Positions 1-8,618 of a stretch of 64,000 nucleotides of DNA are shown piece after piece. How positions within the stretch are numbered: position 1 is the stretch's first letter; each line of letters begins with the position of its first letter. The stretch covers positions 62,001 to 126,000 of the forward strand of contig NZ_JACSQC010000002.1 of assembly GCF_014836875.1 (NCBI RefSeq). The letters run 5' to 3'. Source of the DNA: Arthrobacter pullicola. GTDB taxonomy: Bacteria > Actinomycetota > Actinomycetes > Actinomycetales > Micrococcaceae. The translations under genes were made by a program, and so were the position numbers. The notes beneath the pieces were generated by a model, which was not told the DNA's origin, searched no databases, and saw nothing but the letters and a program-made list of their open reading frames with translations.

Positions 1-328
1 TGCCAGCGCTGAACAGGATCATGGCCAGAAGGAAGATCTGCCGGGTATGGAAACGCTGCAGCAGGAAACCCGTGACGGGGATGATGACCGCCATGGTGAG
101 CAGGAAGCCTGTGGTCAGCCACTGGGCACTGGCCGCGCTGATGTCCAGGTCTGCCATCAGCGTAGGCAGCGCCACGCTCATGATCGTTTCATTCAGGATG
201 ACGACGAACGCCGAGACGATCAGGATGCCGATGACGAGCCGGTTGCGGCCGGCATGCAGATCAGCAGGCGCAGCCGGGGACTGTGCTGAAGCGGACGAAG
301 AATCGTGGCCTGCGGCCGTTTTAGTCAA
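1..328 (-). CDS. MFS drug exporter, DHA2 type (N-terminal part only)
   Basis: Reading leftwards from a TTG start at 328, this frame stays open to the window edge, so only the first ~109 residues are visible. A Ser/Ala-rich cytoplasmic leader of about 30 residues is followed by TM1 with the DHA2-family signature V-V-I-L-N-E-T-I-M-S-V-A-L-P-T-L and by the A-Q-W-L-T-T-G-F-L-L stretch of TM2. In the EmrB/QacA family these segments begin a 14-TM proton-coupled multidrug exporter. A weak purine stretch (TAGGAT) precedes the TTG. Family assignment is firm; substrate cannot be told. The start codon is inferred from alignment with typical family N-termini. Confidence 0.85.
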   Translation of the reverse strand, partial: MTKTAAGHDSSSASAQSPAAPADLHAGRNRLVIGILIVSAFVVILNETIMSVALPTLMADLDISAASAQWLTTGFLLTMAVIIPVTGFLLQRFHTRQIFLLAMILFSAG

Positions 329-433
329 GGGAATCCTAGGTTGGCTGGAAAAAACAGTGTTTCCGGACGGCACCCTGGCTGAGTACCGGTGGCCGGCCGG
401 GACGCACCGGCAGGGCGGGCAGGCTCAGGCGGG

Positions 434-913
434 TTAGGACTGGCGTGCGGGCTCGAACAGCTTCCCGGCCTTCCGCATTGCCGAGCGGGCTCGCTTGCGG
501 TCACCGGCGGCGTCGTAGGCGCAGGACAACCGGAACCAGGCACGCCAGCTGTCCGGGGCGGCTTCGACCTCGGCCTGATAGGCCGGGAACTGGGCATCGG
601 CGGCCTCCCGCACAATCCTGCCGCCCGGGGTGCGCGGCAGGTCATCGACCGGCAGCCCGCCCTCGTCGGCAAGGATGTTGGCCATTTTCTCGGTCTGCAC
701 ACCGAACAGCAGCTCGCGCACCAGCGCCCACACACCAACCAGTGGCAGCACAAAGTACGCCAGGCCCATGGCTTTGGCGGTCAACCCGTCGGAGGTCAGC
801 AGGAGCCAGCCGCGCTGGGCGACAACCACCAGGTAGAAAGCCAGGAGCAGGGTGACCAGGAGGACACCGATTTTCGCCCGGTTATGGAACAGGCCGGAAA
901 AGAATGTGGACAA
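434..913 (-). CDS. Membrane protein with TPR-like C-terminus
   Basis: A 159-residue protein with two hydrophobic segments (about residues 14-34 and 46-66), then a soluble part. Residues ~115-150 (PDSWRAWFRLSCAYDAAGDR) look like one tetratricopeptide unit, suggesting a cytoplasmic protein-interaction tail. It lies 12 bp downstream of dapB on the same strand and is probably co-transcribed with it. Specific function unknown; no catalytic motif is visible. Confidence 0.75.
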   Translation of the reverse strand: MSTFFSGLFHNRAKIGVLLVTLLLAFYLVVVAQRGWLLLTSDGLTAKAMGLAYFVLPLVGVWALVRELLFGVQTEKMANILADEGGLPVDDLPRTPGGRIVREAADAQFPAYQAEVEAAPDSWRAWFRLSCAYDAAGDRKRARSAMRKAGKLFEPARQS

Positions 914-925
914 CGCAGGGTTTCC

Positions 926-1684
926 TTAGGCGTTCAGGTTGAGGTAGCCGTCGAGTCCGACGGTCAGGCCCGGGTGCTCCGCGACCTGCCGCAGCCCGAG
1001 CAGCACTCCGGGCATAAAGGAGGCCCGGTCGTAGGAATCGTGGCGGATGGTGAGCTGCTCGCCTTCCCCGCCCAGCAGGACTTCCTGGTGGGCTACCAGT
1101 CCGCGGAGGCGGACGGAATGCACACGGATACCGTCTACGTCGGCTCCGCGGGCGCCTGGAAGTTCCTTTACTGTGGCGTCCGGTGAAGGCGCGGTCCCCG
1201 CTTCGGCACGGGAGCGGGCCATCAGTTCAGCGGTGCGGGCGGCGGTGCCTGAGGGTGCGTCCACCTTGTCCGGGTGATGCAGTTCCACCACTTCCACGGA
1301 TTCGAAGTACGGTGCGGCCTTGGCCGCGAAAGCGGTGGCCAGCACGGAACCAAGGGCAAAGTTGGGGGCGATGAGGACACCCGTCTCGGGATGCTCCGCG
1401 AGCAGCGCCGTCAGGCGCTCCAGGCGCCCGGCGTCCCAGCCGGTGGTTCCGACGACGGCATGCATGCCATGGTCGACGGCGAAGCGGACGTTGGCTTCGG
1501 TGCTGTCCGGGACGGTCAGGTCCACCACGTGCCGGGCACCCGCGGACACCAGGGTTTCCAGTGGGTCATTGCGGCCGAGCGCGGCCACCAGTTCCATGTC
1601 CGGAGCCGCTTCGACGGCTTTGACGGCTTCGGATCCCATGCGTCCGGTGGCTCCGAGCACCGCGACAGGCAGTTTATTCCTCAT
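926..1684 (-). CDS. dapB: 4-hydroxy-tetrahydrodipicolinate reductase
   Basis: DapB performs the NAD(P)H-dependent reduction step of the diaminopimelate/lysine pathway, supplying peptidoglycan and lysine precursors in the cytosol. The 252-residue length is normal for the family. The Rossmann motif GATGRMG is at residues 11-17, and the catalytic HHPDKVDAPSGTA segment lies at 136-148 (His136/His137 and Lys140 expected to act on the substrate). It starts 15 bp after moaE ends and is followed by the TPR membrane protein, so it may be read through from the molybdenum-cofactor genes. Confidence 0.97.
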   Translation of the reverse strand: MRNKLPVAVLGATGRMGSEAVKAVEAAPDMELVAALGRNDPLETLVSAGARHVVDLTVPDSTEANVRFAVDHGMHAVVGTTGWDAGRLERLTALLAEHPETGVLIAPNFALGSVLATAFAAKAAPYFESVEVVELHHPDKVDAPSGTAARTAELMARSRAEAGTAPSPDATVKELPGARGADVDGIRVHSVRLRGLVAHQEVLLGGEGEQLTIRHDSYDRASFMPGVLLGLRQVAEHPGLTVGLDGYLNLNA

Positions 1685-1700
1685 GGTTTCAGGTTACCGG

Positions 1701-2141
1701 TCAGGCCGGGGCGTCGCTGACGCCCACCCACTCCACCGATCCGTCGCCGAAAACCTGCTCCTTCCAGATCGGCACCTGTGCCTTCACCGTGTCCACGAGC
1801 TCTGAGCACGCAGCGAACGCGGTGCCGCGGTGGGCCGAGGCCACAGCGGCCACCAGGGCGGCTTCCCCGATCTGAAGCGGCCCGGTGCGGTGGGCGACGC
1901 AGATGCGGACGCCGTCGTACTTCGCCGCGATGCCGGCGGCGACGTCCGCTATGACCGCCGCAGCGGTGGGGTGCGCGCTGTAACCCAGCGAGGCCACGTC
2001 CTTGCCGCCGTCGTGGTTCCGGACGATGCCGCTGAAGCTCACCACGGCTCCGGCCTGCGGGGTCCAGACAGCACTGGCGGCGGATTCGGGGTCCAGAACG
2101 GTGGTGCCGACTGTGGCAGCAACAACTTCGCTAGTGCTCAT
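1701..2141 (-). CDS. moaE: Molybdopterin synthase catalytic subunit MoaE
   Basis: MoaE binds the thiocarboxylated MoaD tail and transfers sulfur to cyclic pyranopterin monophosphate to form the molybdopterin dithiolene. The ATG at 2141 was chosen over an in-frame ATG at 2174 because a strong GGAGGG ribosome site directly precedes it and the shorter protein (146 aa) matches the family. The conserved A-H-R-T-G-P-L segment and the C-terminal P-I-W-K-E-Q motif, with the active-site lysine, are present. It overlaps the end of the upstream mog gene by 11 bp, indicating translational coupling. Confidence 0.95.
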   Translation of the reverse strand: MSTSEVVAATVGTTVLDPESAASAVWTPQAGAVVSFSGIVRNHDGGKDVASLGYSAHPTAAAVIADVAAGIAAKYDGVRICVAHRTGPLQIGEAALVAAVASAHRGTAFAACSELVDTVKAQVPIWKEQVFGDGSVEWVGVSDAPA

Positions 2142-2631
2142 TTTTACCCTCCAGCAGGCCGCAGATGTGTCCAAGGATCGGTTCCAGGACCGCGAGTCCG
2201 TCCGCCACCGCGGACGGGGAGCCGGGCAGGTTGAGGACGAAGGTCCGCCCCGTGGTTCCGGCGTAACCGCGGCTCAGCGCGGCCATGGGCGTTTTGGCCA
2301 GCCCGTCGGCGCGGAGGGCTTCCATGATGCCGGGGACCTGGCGCTGAAGCAGCGGCAGGGTCTGCTCCGGGGTGACGTCGGTGGGGCTGATCCCGGTGCC
2401 GCCGCTGGTTATCAGCACGGAGGGTTCCAGTGCGAGCATGCGTGCCAGGGCCTCCCCCACCTGATCACCGTCGGGCACGGTTTCGGCGAGGACAACGTCG
2501 TAGCCCAGGGCGTAGAACCAGTCCTGCAGCAGCGGTCCGGCTTCGTCCTGGTAAACGCCGGCGGCCGCCCGGGTGGAGGCAACCAGGATCGCCGCCGTGC
2601 GGCGGGCCGGTGCCGTTGGGCCGGTGCTCAC
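2131..2631 (-). CDS. MogA/MoaB-type molybdopterin adenylyltransferase
   Basis: A 166-residue MoCF-fold protein that by family adenylylates molybdopterin before molybdate insertion by MoeA. The signature [16 protein letters not shown] lies near residues 73-88 and the L-N-L-P-G-S-P motif near the C-terminus. The start is the GTG at 2631, which overlaps the moaC stop in a GTGA; the reading frame extends further upstream but there it only covers moaC in another frame. MogA-like versus MoaB-like cannot be separated by eye. Confidence 0.93.
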   Translation of the reverse strand: MSTGPTAPARRTAAILVASTRAAAGVYQDEAGPLLQDWFYALGYDVVLAETVPDGDQVGEALARMLALEPSVLITSGGTGISPTDVTPEQTLPLLQRQVPGIMEALRADGLAKTPMAALSRGYAGTTGRTFVLNLPGSPSAVADGLAVLEPILGHICGLLEGKNEH

Positions 2632-3143
2632 AGTGTCCAGTCTCCGCTCTTGCCGCCGGACTTGGCCAGCACCATGATGTCCGAAATCACGGCGTGCTTG
2701 TCCACCGCCTTGATCATGTCGTAGAGGGTCAGCGCGGTCACGGAAACGGCCGTCAGCGCTTCCATTTCGACGCCGGTCAGGGCCTTGGTCTTCACGGTGG
2801 CCCGCATCACGACGGCGTCCTGCCGTGGCTCGAAGTCGATGGTGACCTTGGTCAGCGGCAGCGGATGGCACAGCGGGATGAGGTTGGAGGTCTGCTTGGC
2901 AGCCATAATCCCGGCTACGCGGGAAACGGCGAATGCATCGCCCTTCGGCAGTCCGCCTTCCGAGAGCAGCCGGACGACGTCCGCGGTGGTCCTCAGGACA
3001 GCTTGGGCAGTGGCTTCGCGGGACGTCTCGGTTTTAGCGGATACGTCGACCATGTGGGCAGTACCGTCGGCGCGGACGTGGGTCAGCGCCGGTGCGGCCC
3101 GTTCTTCTCCGGTGTTGCCTGCTCCGGGCTCTTCTGCGGCCAT
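2628..3143 (-). CDS. moaC: Cyclic pyranopterin monophosphate synthase MoaC
   Basis: MoaC converts 3',8-cyclo-dihydro-GTP, the MoaA product, into cyclic pyranopterin monophosphate. The 171-residue protein has the characteristic [16 protein letters not shown] start, the L-I-P-L-C-H-P-L motif and V-E-M-E-A-L-T-A-V, all conserved in the family active site. The ATG at 3143 follows an AAAGGA ribosome site; an upstream in-frame ATG at 3197 lacks one. It lies between moeA and mog in one run of minus-strand genes. Confidence 0.96.
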   Translation of the reverse strand: MAAEEPGAGNTGEERAAPALTHVRADGTAHMVDVSAKTETSREATAQAVLRTTADVVRLLSEGGLPKGDAFAVSRVAGIMAAKQTSNLIPLCHPLPLTKVTIDFEPRQDAVVMRATVKTKALTGVEMEALTAVSVTALTLYDMIKAVDKHAVISDIMVLAKSGGKSGDWTL

Positions 3144-3181
3144 GGGCGAATCCTTTCGGTGGTGCTGTGCTGCACGCGGGG

Positions 3182-4468
3182 TTAGTCCAACAGCCATACT
3201 GTCACTTCCGACCCGGCCGCCGCGTGTTCGGTGTCTTCAGGAAGCTGGACCAGGGCATTGGACGAGGCCAGGGCGTGGATCAGGTGGGACCCGGGCCCGC
3301 CAACCAGTTCCACGGCGCCGTCCATATACCGTCCCCTCCGGATCTGCAGCTTGCCGGCCGGACTGGCTGCGGCATCGGCGAGCTTGGCCTGGATTTCCCG
3401 GCGCGGGGCGGGCATCCCGGTCAGCGCGCTGAGTGCGGGGCGGAGGAACATTTCGAAGGACACGAGGCAGCTCACCGGGTTCCCCGGAAAACCGAGGAAC
3501 GGAATCCCGTCCACGGTGCCGATACCCTGGGGTCCTCCCGGCTGCATCGCCACTGAGAGGAACTCGGCACCGCCGGCGCTCAGGGCCTGCCGGACCACTT
3601 CGTAGGCGCCCTTGCTGATGCCGCCGGAGGTCAGGACCAGATCGGCGGGATGGCCCCGGAGATCGTCCCGAAGCTGCTCCAGGAAAAGTCCCGGGCGGTC
3701 CGCGACGATGCGGGAATGAGTCACTTCGGCGCCGGCCTCACGCAGGCTTACGGACAGCAGCGTGGTGTTGGCGTCGTGGATCTGCCCGGGGGCGAGCGGC
3801 TTTCCTGGTTCCACCACCTCATCTCCCGTGCTCAGCAGCAGCACCCGGAAGCGGCCCCGGACCGTAACGGAGTCCAGCCCCAGGCCGGCCAACAGCCCCA
3901 GGTGGGCAGCTCCGAGCCGGGTCCCCGCGGCCAGTGCCACCCTTCCTTCGGCAATGTCACTGCCCGCCGGGCGGACGAACTGCCCGGCCGCGATTCCGGC
4001 CGGGAGGGCCACAGTGGCTCCGCTGTGTTCCGTGGCCGGATAGAAGGAATCGGGCACCGCCCGCTCGATGGGGATGACGGCGTCCGCCCCGGCAGGCAGC
4101 ATGGCGCCGGTCATGATCGGGGCGGCGGTTCCAGGTGCCAGTGCGGGAGCGGCTGTACCGGCAGGAATCGGCTCAGCAACCAGCAGCTGAACTGTGTCTG
4201 CCTGGACTGTGTCTGCCTGAACTGAGGCCGGCGAGGGGACTGCGGTGAGATCGGACGCGCGGACGGCATAGCCGTCCATCTGCGAGTTGTCGAAAGGCGG
4301 GAGGCTGCGCGGGGCCCGGACGTTTCCGGCGAGGACGCGTCCGGCGGCCTGCTCCAGCCCGAGGGTCTCAGTGCGGACCGGGACCTCGGCCAGCCAGCCG
4401 GCCAGGAGGTCCTGGACCTGTTGGCGATGCTCGCCCACGGTCCGGGTGCGGGTACCTGTGCTGCTCAC
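3182..4468 (-). CDS. moeA: Molybdopterin molybdotransferase MoeA
   Basis: MoeA inserts molybdate into adenylylated molybdopterin, the last general step of cofactor synthesis. The 428-residue length is typical. The [15 protein letters not shown] motif, the central MoCF segment ([10 protein letters not shown] and T-S-G-G-I-S-K-G) and the [10 protein letters not shown] motif are present, with a C-terminal domain IV. The GTG start has a strong GAGGAGGA ribosome site. A 15-bp perfect tandem duplication encodes a doubled V-Q-A-D-T in an insert near residue 85; it is in frame and probably surface exposed. Confidence 0.96.
   Translation of the reverse strand: MSSTGTRTRTVGEHRQQVQDLLAGWLAEVPVRTETLGLEQAAGRVLAGNVRAPRSLPPFDNSQMDGYAVRASDLTAVPSPASVQADTVQADTVQLLVAEPIPAGTAAPALAPGTAAPIMTGAMLPAGADAVIPIERAVPDSFYPATEHSGATVALPAGIAAGQFVRPAGSDIAEGRVALAAGTRLGAAHLGLLAGLGLDSVTVRGRFRVLLLSTGDEVVEPGKPLAPGQIHDANTTLLSVSLREAGAEVTHSRIVADRPGLFLEQLRDDLRGHPADLVLTSGGISKGAYEVVRQALSAGGAEFLSVAMQPGGPQGIGTVDGIPFLGFPGNPVSCLVSFEMFLRPALSALTGMPAPRREIQAKLADAAASPAGKLQIRRGRYMDGAVELVGGPGSHLIHALASSNALVQLPEDTEHAAAGSEVTVWLLD
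4191..4220 (-). repeat. 15-bp tandem duplication inside moeA
   Basis: ACTGTGTCTGCCTGG is followed directly by a second copy differing in the last base. It adds five residues without breaking frame, consistent with slippage in a tolerant loop. Confidence 0.9.
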
Positions 4469-4562
4469 GTTCCTCCTCGGCCGGGTGCACCTTCCGCGGG
4501 CACGCTGAGACGAATTCTATGCATTTTTCCGTCTGCGGGCCCGTTCCCGCACTCCTGCAGGC

Positions 4563-5372
4563 TTAGGGCCGTTCCGCCGGCCGGCGCAGCCGTTGCCGCA
4601 GCTGCACCAGTTCCGCTTCGGACAGGCCTCCGGCCCGGAGGTACCCCGCAGCTCCGCCGTGGTTTGCCCCGACCCAGTCGAGGGCGGCACTGATGGCGTC
4701 GGCGGGCGAACGGGTGACCAGCGTGATGATCTCCTCATTCAGTGGCACTCCCATACCGGCGATCATGCCCAGCATCCGATCCGACCACTCCCCCGCCAGG
4801 TTGCGTTCGCTGAGCTGATAGTCGGCCACTATGCCGTCCCTTTCCGCGCCGGCAGCTTCAAGCAGGAGCGCGGCGGCAACCCCGGTGCGGTCCTTGCCCG
4901 CCGTGCAGTGCAGCAGTGCCGCAGAACCGTTGCCAGCGGCTACGACCCGGGCCACCGCAGCGAACACCGACACACCGTCCTGCAGCATGCCGGTATACAA
5001 CTGTCCCAGGGTTGGCAGCTGGGCGATCGCTGCCTGCACCGCGCGGCCCGCCGCCGCCGGATCACCGGCCAGGTTCGCGCGCTGCATTTCCTCCTGCGCG
5101 GCGCCGGTGAACGCGCCCTCGAACAATGGCAGCTCAAGGGTGCGCAACTGCGTTCCGGCCGGGAGCCGGTCCGGAGCCATCTGCCGTTCGGCCGGAGTGC
5201 GGAAGTCAACAAGGACATCGATGCCGGAGCCGGCGAGGGTTTCCAATCCATGGGGTGTCAGGGAACTGAGCGCATCGGAGCGGTACAGGACACGGGAGGC
5301 AATACTCCCTCCACCCTCCAGCGGCAGTCCGCCGACATCACGGAAGTTAACAGTGCCTTCAAGACTCTTCAC
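4563..5372 (-). CDS. Tyrosine-protein phosphatase (Y_phosphatase3 family)
   Basis: A 269-residue cytosolic phosphatase of the actinobacterial/fungal dual-specificity family that includes mycobacterial PtpB. The N-terminal N-F-R-D-V-G-G motif (residues 9-15) and the P-loop HCTAGKDRTG (155-164) with nucleophile Cys156 and Arg162 are intact, so it should be active on phosphotyrosine, possibly also on phosphoserine or phosphoinositides as in PtpB. Start is a GTG. It lies between moeA and the molybdoenzyme without a recognisable functional link. Physiological substrate unknown. Confidence 0.9.
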   Translation of the reverse strand: MKSLEGTVNFRDVGGLPLEGGGSIASRVLYRSDALSSLTPHGLETLAGSGIDVLVDFRTPAERQMAPDRLPAGTQLRTLELPLFEGAFTGAAQEEMQRANLAGDPAAAGRAVQAAIAQLPTLGQLYTGMLQDGVSVFAAVARVVAAGNGSAALLHCTAGKDRTGVAAALLLEAAGAERDGIVADYQLSERNLAGEWSDRMLGMIAGMGVPLNEEIITLVTRSPADAISAALDWVGANHGGAAGYLRAGGLSEAELVQLRQRLRRPAERP

Positions 5373-5463
5373 AGGCCGACCTTAGCCCATCCGGCGAGCC
5401 TGCTCCGGGATCAGACAAGGCCGGCACAGACCAGGCGGACACAGACGGGCCGGGCCGGAGCGC

Positions 5464-6990
5464 TCAACGCGCGGTGACCTTAATCGAGTGCAGCCCGGTT
5501 GCTCCGTCGGGAACGACCGGCCGCATCGTTTCATCCTGGAGGCTGCCGTTGGCGTCAGCGGCGCGCACATTGATCGTGTGCTCCCCGGGTGTCAGCTCCA
5601 CCTGGGCGGAATACTGCCGCCAGGTGTCCGCCGAGATGCCCGCCGCCAGACTGGCGTCCTGCCAGCCGCCGTCGTCGACCTTCACCTGGACCCCGCTGAT
5701 ACCGGTGTGCTGCGCCCAGGCCACACCGGCGACCGTGAGCGTGCCGGCGGGGACCGCCGCATTCCGCGCCGGGGTATCAATCCGGGAGGACAGCTTGATG
5801 GGACCGCGTTCGGACCAGCCGCGGTCGGTCCAGTATGCTGCTTCGTCGGCGAACCGTGAGACCTTCAGTTCGGTCACCCACTTGGTCGCGGAGACGTAAC
5901 CGTAGAGCCCGGGGACAACCAGCCGGACCGGGAAACCGTGTTCAGGCGGCAGCGGCTCACCGTTCATACCGACCGCCAGCAGAGCATCGCGGGCGTCGGT
6001 GAGGGCTTCCAGCGGGGTGGTTGCCGTCCACCCGTCCTCGCTGGTGGACAGGACCGTATCGGCGCCCTCCCTGACTCCTGCGGCGGCCAGGAGGTTGCGG
6101 ACTGGCCAGCCAAGCCACCGCGCATTGCCGATCAGGGATCCGCCCACCTCATTGGAGACACAGGCAAGAGTTACCCAGCTTTCCTGGAGCGGCTTAGCCA
6201 GCAGATCGGCGTAGCTGATCTCGATTTCCTTCTCCACCATGCCCGTCACCCGCAGCCGCCACGTCCGCGGGTCCACCAGCGGAACCCGCAGGGCCGTGTC
6301 GATCCGGTAGAAGTCCGTATTCGGGGTTATGAGGGGGTCAACCCCGGGGACACCAAGATCCGCGCCGGCCGGGACTTCCAGGGCCGGCTGTACAGCCGCG
6401 GGCAGCTGCACGCCCGCCCTCAGGTCCTCGACCGCCACCTGGGAGCTTCGCGAGATCCCGGCCAGACCTCCGGCCACCGCAGCCACGGCAGCGCCTCCGC
6501 CGACACCCACCAGCACCTCGCGCCGCCGTGCCCCCGATTCGGCGGCCGGAGCCGTCTGGTAGCCGCGGATCCGTGCGGCCAGCGCCCGCAGGATAAGCAC
6601 CCCCGCGGCCCCGGCGATGACCGGCGGCAGCAGCGCCAGGGGTGAAAACTGCGCCCGTGAAAGGGCTGCGGCCACGCCCGCGGCGCCGAACGCAGCGATG
6701 ACTGCCGACCCCCACGGCGAAGATTTCGTTTCCAGCAGGCCGCACGCAGCACCAATAACGGCAATGACCAGGATCATCCCCGCGAGCAGTGCGAGCTTGT
6801 CCCCGGTTCCGAACACGGCGATGGCCCATTCCTTCACGGGCGCGGGAACGGCGTCGACCACCACGGCGCCCACGGCGGTCAACGGTGAAAGGGAGGGGCT
6901 GAGCACGGCGGCGGCCAGCTCTCCGGCAGCTACGGCAATACCCGCGGCCACCAGTCCCGCGGCCGCGGCCCACGGCCAGGTTCTCGGCAT
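5464..6990 (-). CDS. Membrane-anchored SUOX-fold molybdopterin oxidoreductase
   Basis: A 508-residue protein with four to five hydrophobic segments in the first ~190 residues, then an internal twin-arginine-like stretch (A-R-R-R-E-V-L followed by a Gly/Ala-rich hydrophobic run), then a sulfite-oxidase-type molybdopterin domain. Cys277, in the segment WVTLACVSNEVGG, is the expected molybdenum ligand. The C-terminal ~100 residues form an Ig-like Mo-co dimerisation domain. It is probably exported folded with its cofactor while staying membrane anchored. The ATG at 6990 was chosen for its GAAGGGA ribosome site over an ATG at 7026. Adjacent moa/moe genes supply the cofactor. The electron donor/acceptor and substrate are unknown. 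Confidence 0.9.
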   Translation of the reverse strand: MPRTWPWAAAAGLVAAGIAVAAGELAAAVLSPSLSPLTAVGAVVVDAVPAPVKEWAIAVFGTGDKLALLAGMILVIAVIGAACGLLETKSSPWGSAVIAAFGAAGVAAALSRAQFSPLALLPPVIAGAAGVLILRALAARIRGYQTAPAAESGARRREVLVGVGGGAAVAAVAGGLAGISRSSQVAVEDLRAGVQLPAAVQPALEVPAGADLGVPGVDPLITPNTDFYRIDTALRVPLVDPRTWRLRVTGMVEKEIEISYADLLAKPLQESWVTLACVSNEVGGSLIGNARWLGWPVRNLLAAAGVREGADTVLSTSEDGWTATTPLEALTDARDALLAVGMNGEPLPPEHGFPVRLVVPGLYGYVSATKWVTELKVSRFADEAAYWTDRGWSERGPIKLSSRIDTPARNAAVPAGTLTVAGVAWAQHTGISGVQVKVDDGGWQDASLAAGISADTWRQYSAQVELTPGEHTINVRAADANGSLQDETMRPVVPDGATGLHSIKVTAR

Positions 6991-7129
6991 GACTGTTGTT
7001 CCCTTCAGGTTCTCGGGTTTGTGCACGGTTCCGTGCCGTTCCGCGGGTTATGGACTCATTTGAGTATGACAGCCGGGACTGTGGCCGGAGGCGGCGTGCC
7101 CTTTCCTAGAGCCTGACTGTGAAACGGCC

Positions 7130-7135
7130 TACACT
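7130..7135 (+). promoter_or_regulatory. Predicted -10 box of leaderless moaA
   Basis: TACACT ends 6 nt before the moaA ATG. The transcript should begin at or next to the start codon, which fits the lack of a properly spaced ribosome site. No clear -35 box is visible. Confidence 0.6.
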
Positions 7136-7141
7136 CGAGGC

Positions 7142-8278
7142 ATGGGAATTTCGCTGGGTATGCCCGCCGTTGTGCCGCCGCGGCCGCTCCCGGGCACCCC
7201 GGATGCATCAGCCCCGGAGGCAGCCCCGCCGGAGCACGCAGTCCCGGAGAAGCTTGACGGGCTGGTTGACCGCTTCGGCCGCCGGGCCACGGACATGCGG
7301 CTGTCGCTGACCGACAAATGCAACCTGCGCTGCACCTACTGCATGCCGGCGGCCGGACTGGACTGGCTGCCCAAGGACAAGGTTCTTTCGGCCGCCGAGA
7401 TTATCCGCCTCGTGGGGATCGGCGTTGACGGCCTGGGAGTCCGCGAACTCCGCCTCACCGGCGGCGAGCCGCTGGTCCGTGCCGACCTGGTGGAGATTGT
7501 GGCCGGAATCCGCGCCAACCACCCGGACCTGCCGGTGTCGCTGACCACCAACGGACTGGGCCTGGATAAGAAGGCCCAACCGCTCAAGGACGCCGGGCTG
7601 ACCCGGATCAACGTTTCACTCGACTCCCTGCACCCCGGAACTTTTGCGCAGCTCACCCGCAGGCCTTTCCTGGACCGGGTCCTGGCCGGTGTGGAGGAAG
7701 CCGCCCGCGTTGGGCTCGGGCTCATCAAGATCAACGCCGTACTGATGCGCGGGATCAACGACGCCGAGGCTCCCCGCCTTCTGGGGTGGGCCGTGGATCA
7801 CGGCTTCGAACTGCGTTTTATTGAGCAGATGCCCCTCGACGCCGACCACGGCTGGACCAGGGACGGCATGATCACCGCTGCGGAGATCCGCACGCTGCTG
7901 GAGGAGCAGTTCGTCCTGACTCCCGATCCCCGGAACCGTGACGGCGCTCCGGCCGAACGCTGGCAGGTTCGGCACCGCAGCACCCCGGAGGACGTAGCGG
8001 GCGTGGTCGGGATTATCGCTTCGGTGACGGAGCCTTTCTGTGCCGATTGCCGCCGCACCCGGATCACCGCCGAAGGCAAGGTGCGCAGCTGTCTGTTCTC
8101 ACATGAGGAGACGGACCTGCTGGAGCTGCTGCGCAGCGGCACCGATGACGCAGCCGTCGCCCGCCGCTGGCAGGAAGCCATGTGGGGCAAACCCAAGGCC
8201 CATGGAATGGACCACGCCGGGCTCGGAGCACCCGACTATGTGCAGCCCGACAGAACTATGAGTGCGATAGGTGGCTAA
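7142..8278 (+). CDS. moaA: GTP 3',8-cyclase MoaA
   Basis: MoaA is the radical-SAM enzyme that starts molybdenum-cofactor synthesis by cyclising GTP. The SAM-cluster cysteines C-x3-C-x2-C are Cys60, Cys64 and Cys67 (DKCNLRCTYCMP), the G-G-E-P motif follows, and the second cluster has the C-x2-C...C pattern in FCADCRRTRI...RSC near residues 300-318. The protein ends in Gly-Gly, as MoaA proteins require for activity. An N-terminal Pro/Ala-rich extension of ~35 residues precedes the core. It is divergent from the molybdoenzyme gene and directly followed by moaD (TAAGTG). Confidence 0.97.
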   Translation: MGISLGMPAVVPPRPLPGTPDASAPEAAPPEHAVPEKLDGLVDRFGRRATDMRLSLTDKCNLRCTYCMPAAGLDWLPKDKVLSAAEIIRLVGIGVDGLGVRELRLTGGEPLVRADLVEIVAGIRANHPDLPVSLTTNGLGLDKKAQPLKDAGLTRINVSLDSLHPGTFAQLTRRPFLDRVLAGVEEAARVGLGLIKINAVLMRGINDAEAPRLLGWAVDHGFELRFIEQMPLDADHGWTRDGMITAAEIRTLLEEQFVLTPDPRNRDGAPAERWQVRHRSTPEDVAGVVGIIASVTEPFCADCRRTRITAEGKVRSCLFSHEETDLLELLRSGTDDAAVARRWQEAMWGKPKAHGMDHAGLGAPDYVQPDRTMSAIGG

Positions 8279-8539
8279 GTGCTGATCCGCTACTTCGGCG
8301 CCGCGAAAGCGGCCGCCGGACTTGAAGAAGAAACGCTCGATCTGGGCCGCCTGGAGCTTGGCGAGCTGCTGGAGAAACTTGCTGCCAGGCACCCGGACGC
8401 TCCCGAGGGCACGCCCGTGCTCCAGACCGTCATCCGACGGAGCACTTTCCTGGTCAATGAGGTCGCGGCCCGCAACCGGTCGGTGGTGCTGGAACCCGGC
8501 GACACCATTGACATCCTGCCGCCCTTTGCCGGCGGCTAA
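8279..8539 (+). CDS. moaD: Molybdopterin synthase sulfur carrier MoaD
   Basis: An 86-residue ubiquitin-fold protein ending in PPFAGG; the terminal Gly-Gly is adenylated and then thiocarboxylated to donate sulfur to MoaE during dithiolene formation. The GTG start abuts the moaA stop, so translation is probably coupled. Residues V-L-E-P-G-D-T-I-D-I-L-P-P-F match the MoaD C-terminus. Its partner MoaE is encoded ~6 kb away on the other strand. Confidence 0.95.
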   Translation: MLIRYFGAAKAAAGLEEETLDLGRLELGELLEKLAARHPDAPEGTPVLQTVIRRSTFLVNEVAARNRSVVLEPGDTIDILPPFAGG

Positions 8540-8568
8540 GCCGTCTGCCCGGTCAGGGCAAAGCAAAA

Positions 8569-8597
8569 GGTGGCCTTCCCCGAAGAGGAAAGCCACC
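8569..8597. terminator. Bidirectional hairpin between moaD and the M16 protease gene
   Basis: GGTGGCCTTCC and GGAAAGCCACC form an 11-bp stem with one mismatch around a 7-nt loop, preceded by AAAA on the left (U-run for the minus-strand transcript). It lies between two convergent genes. Confidence 0.8.
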
Positions 8598-8618
8598 TCA
8601 TTGCTGCTTGCACCGTGG

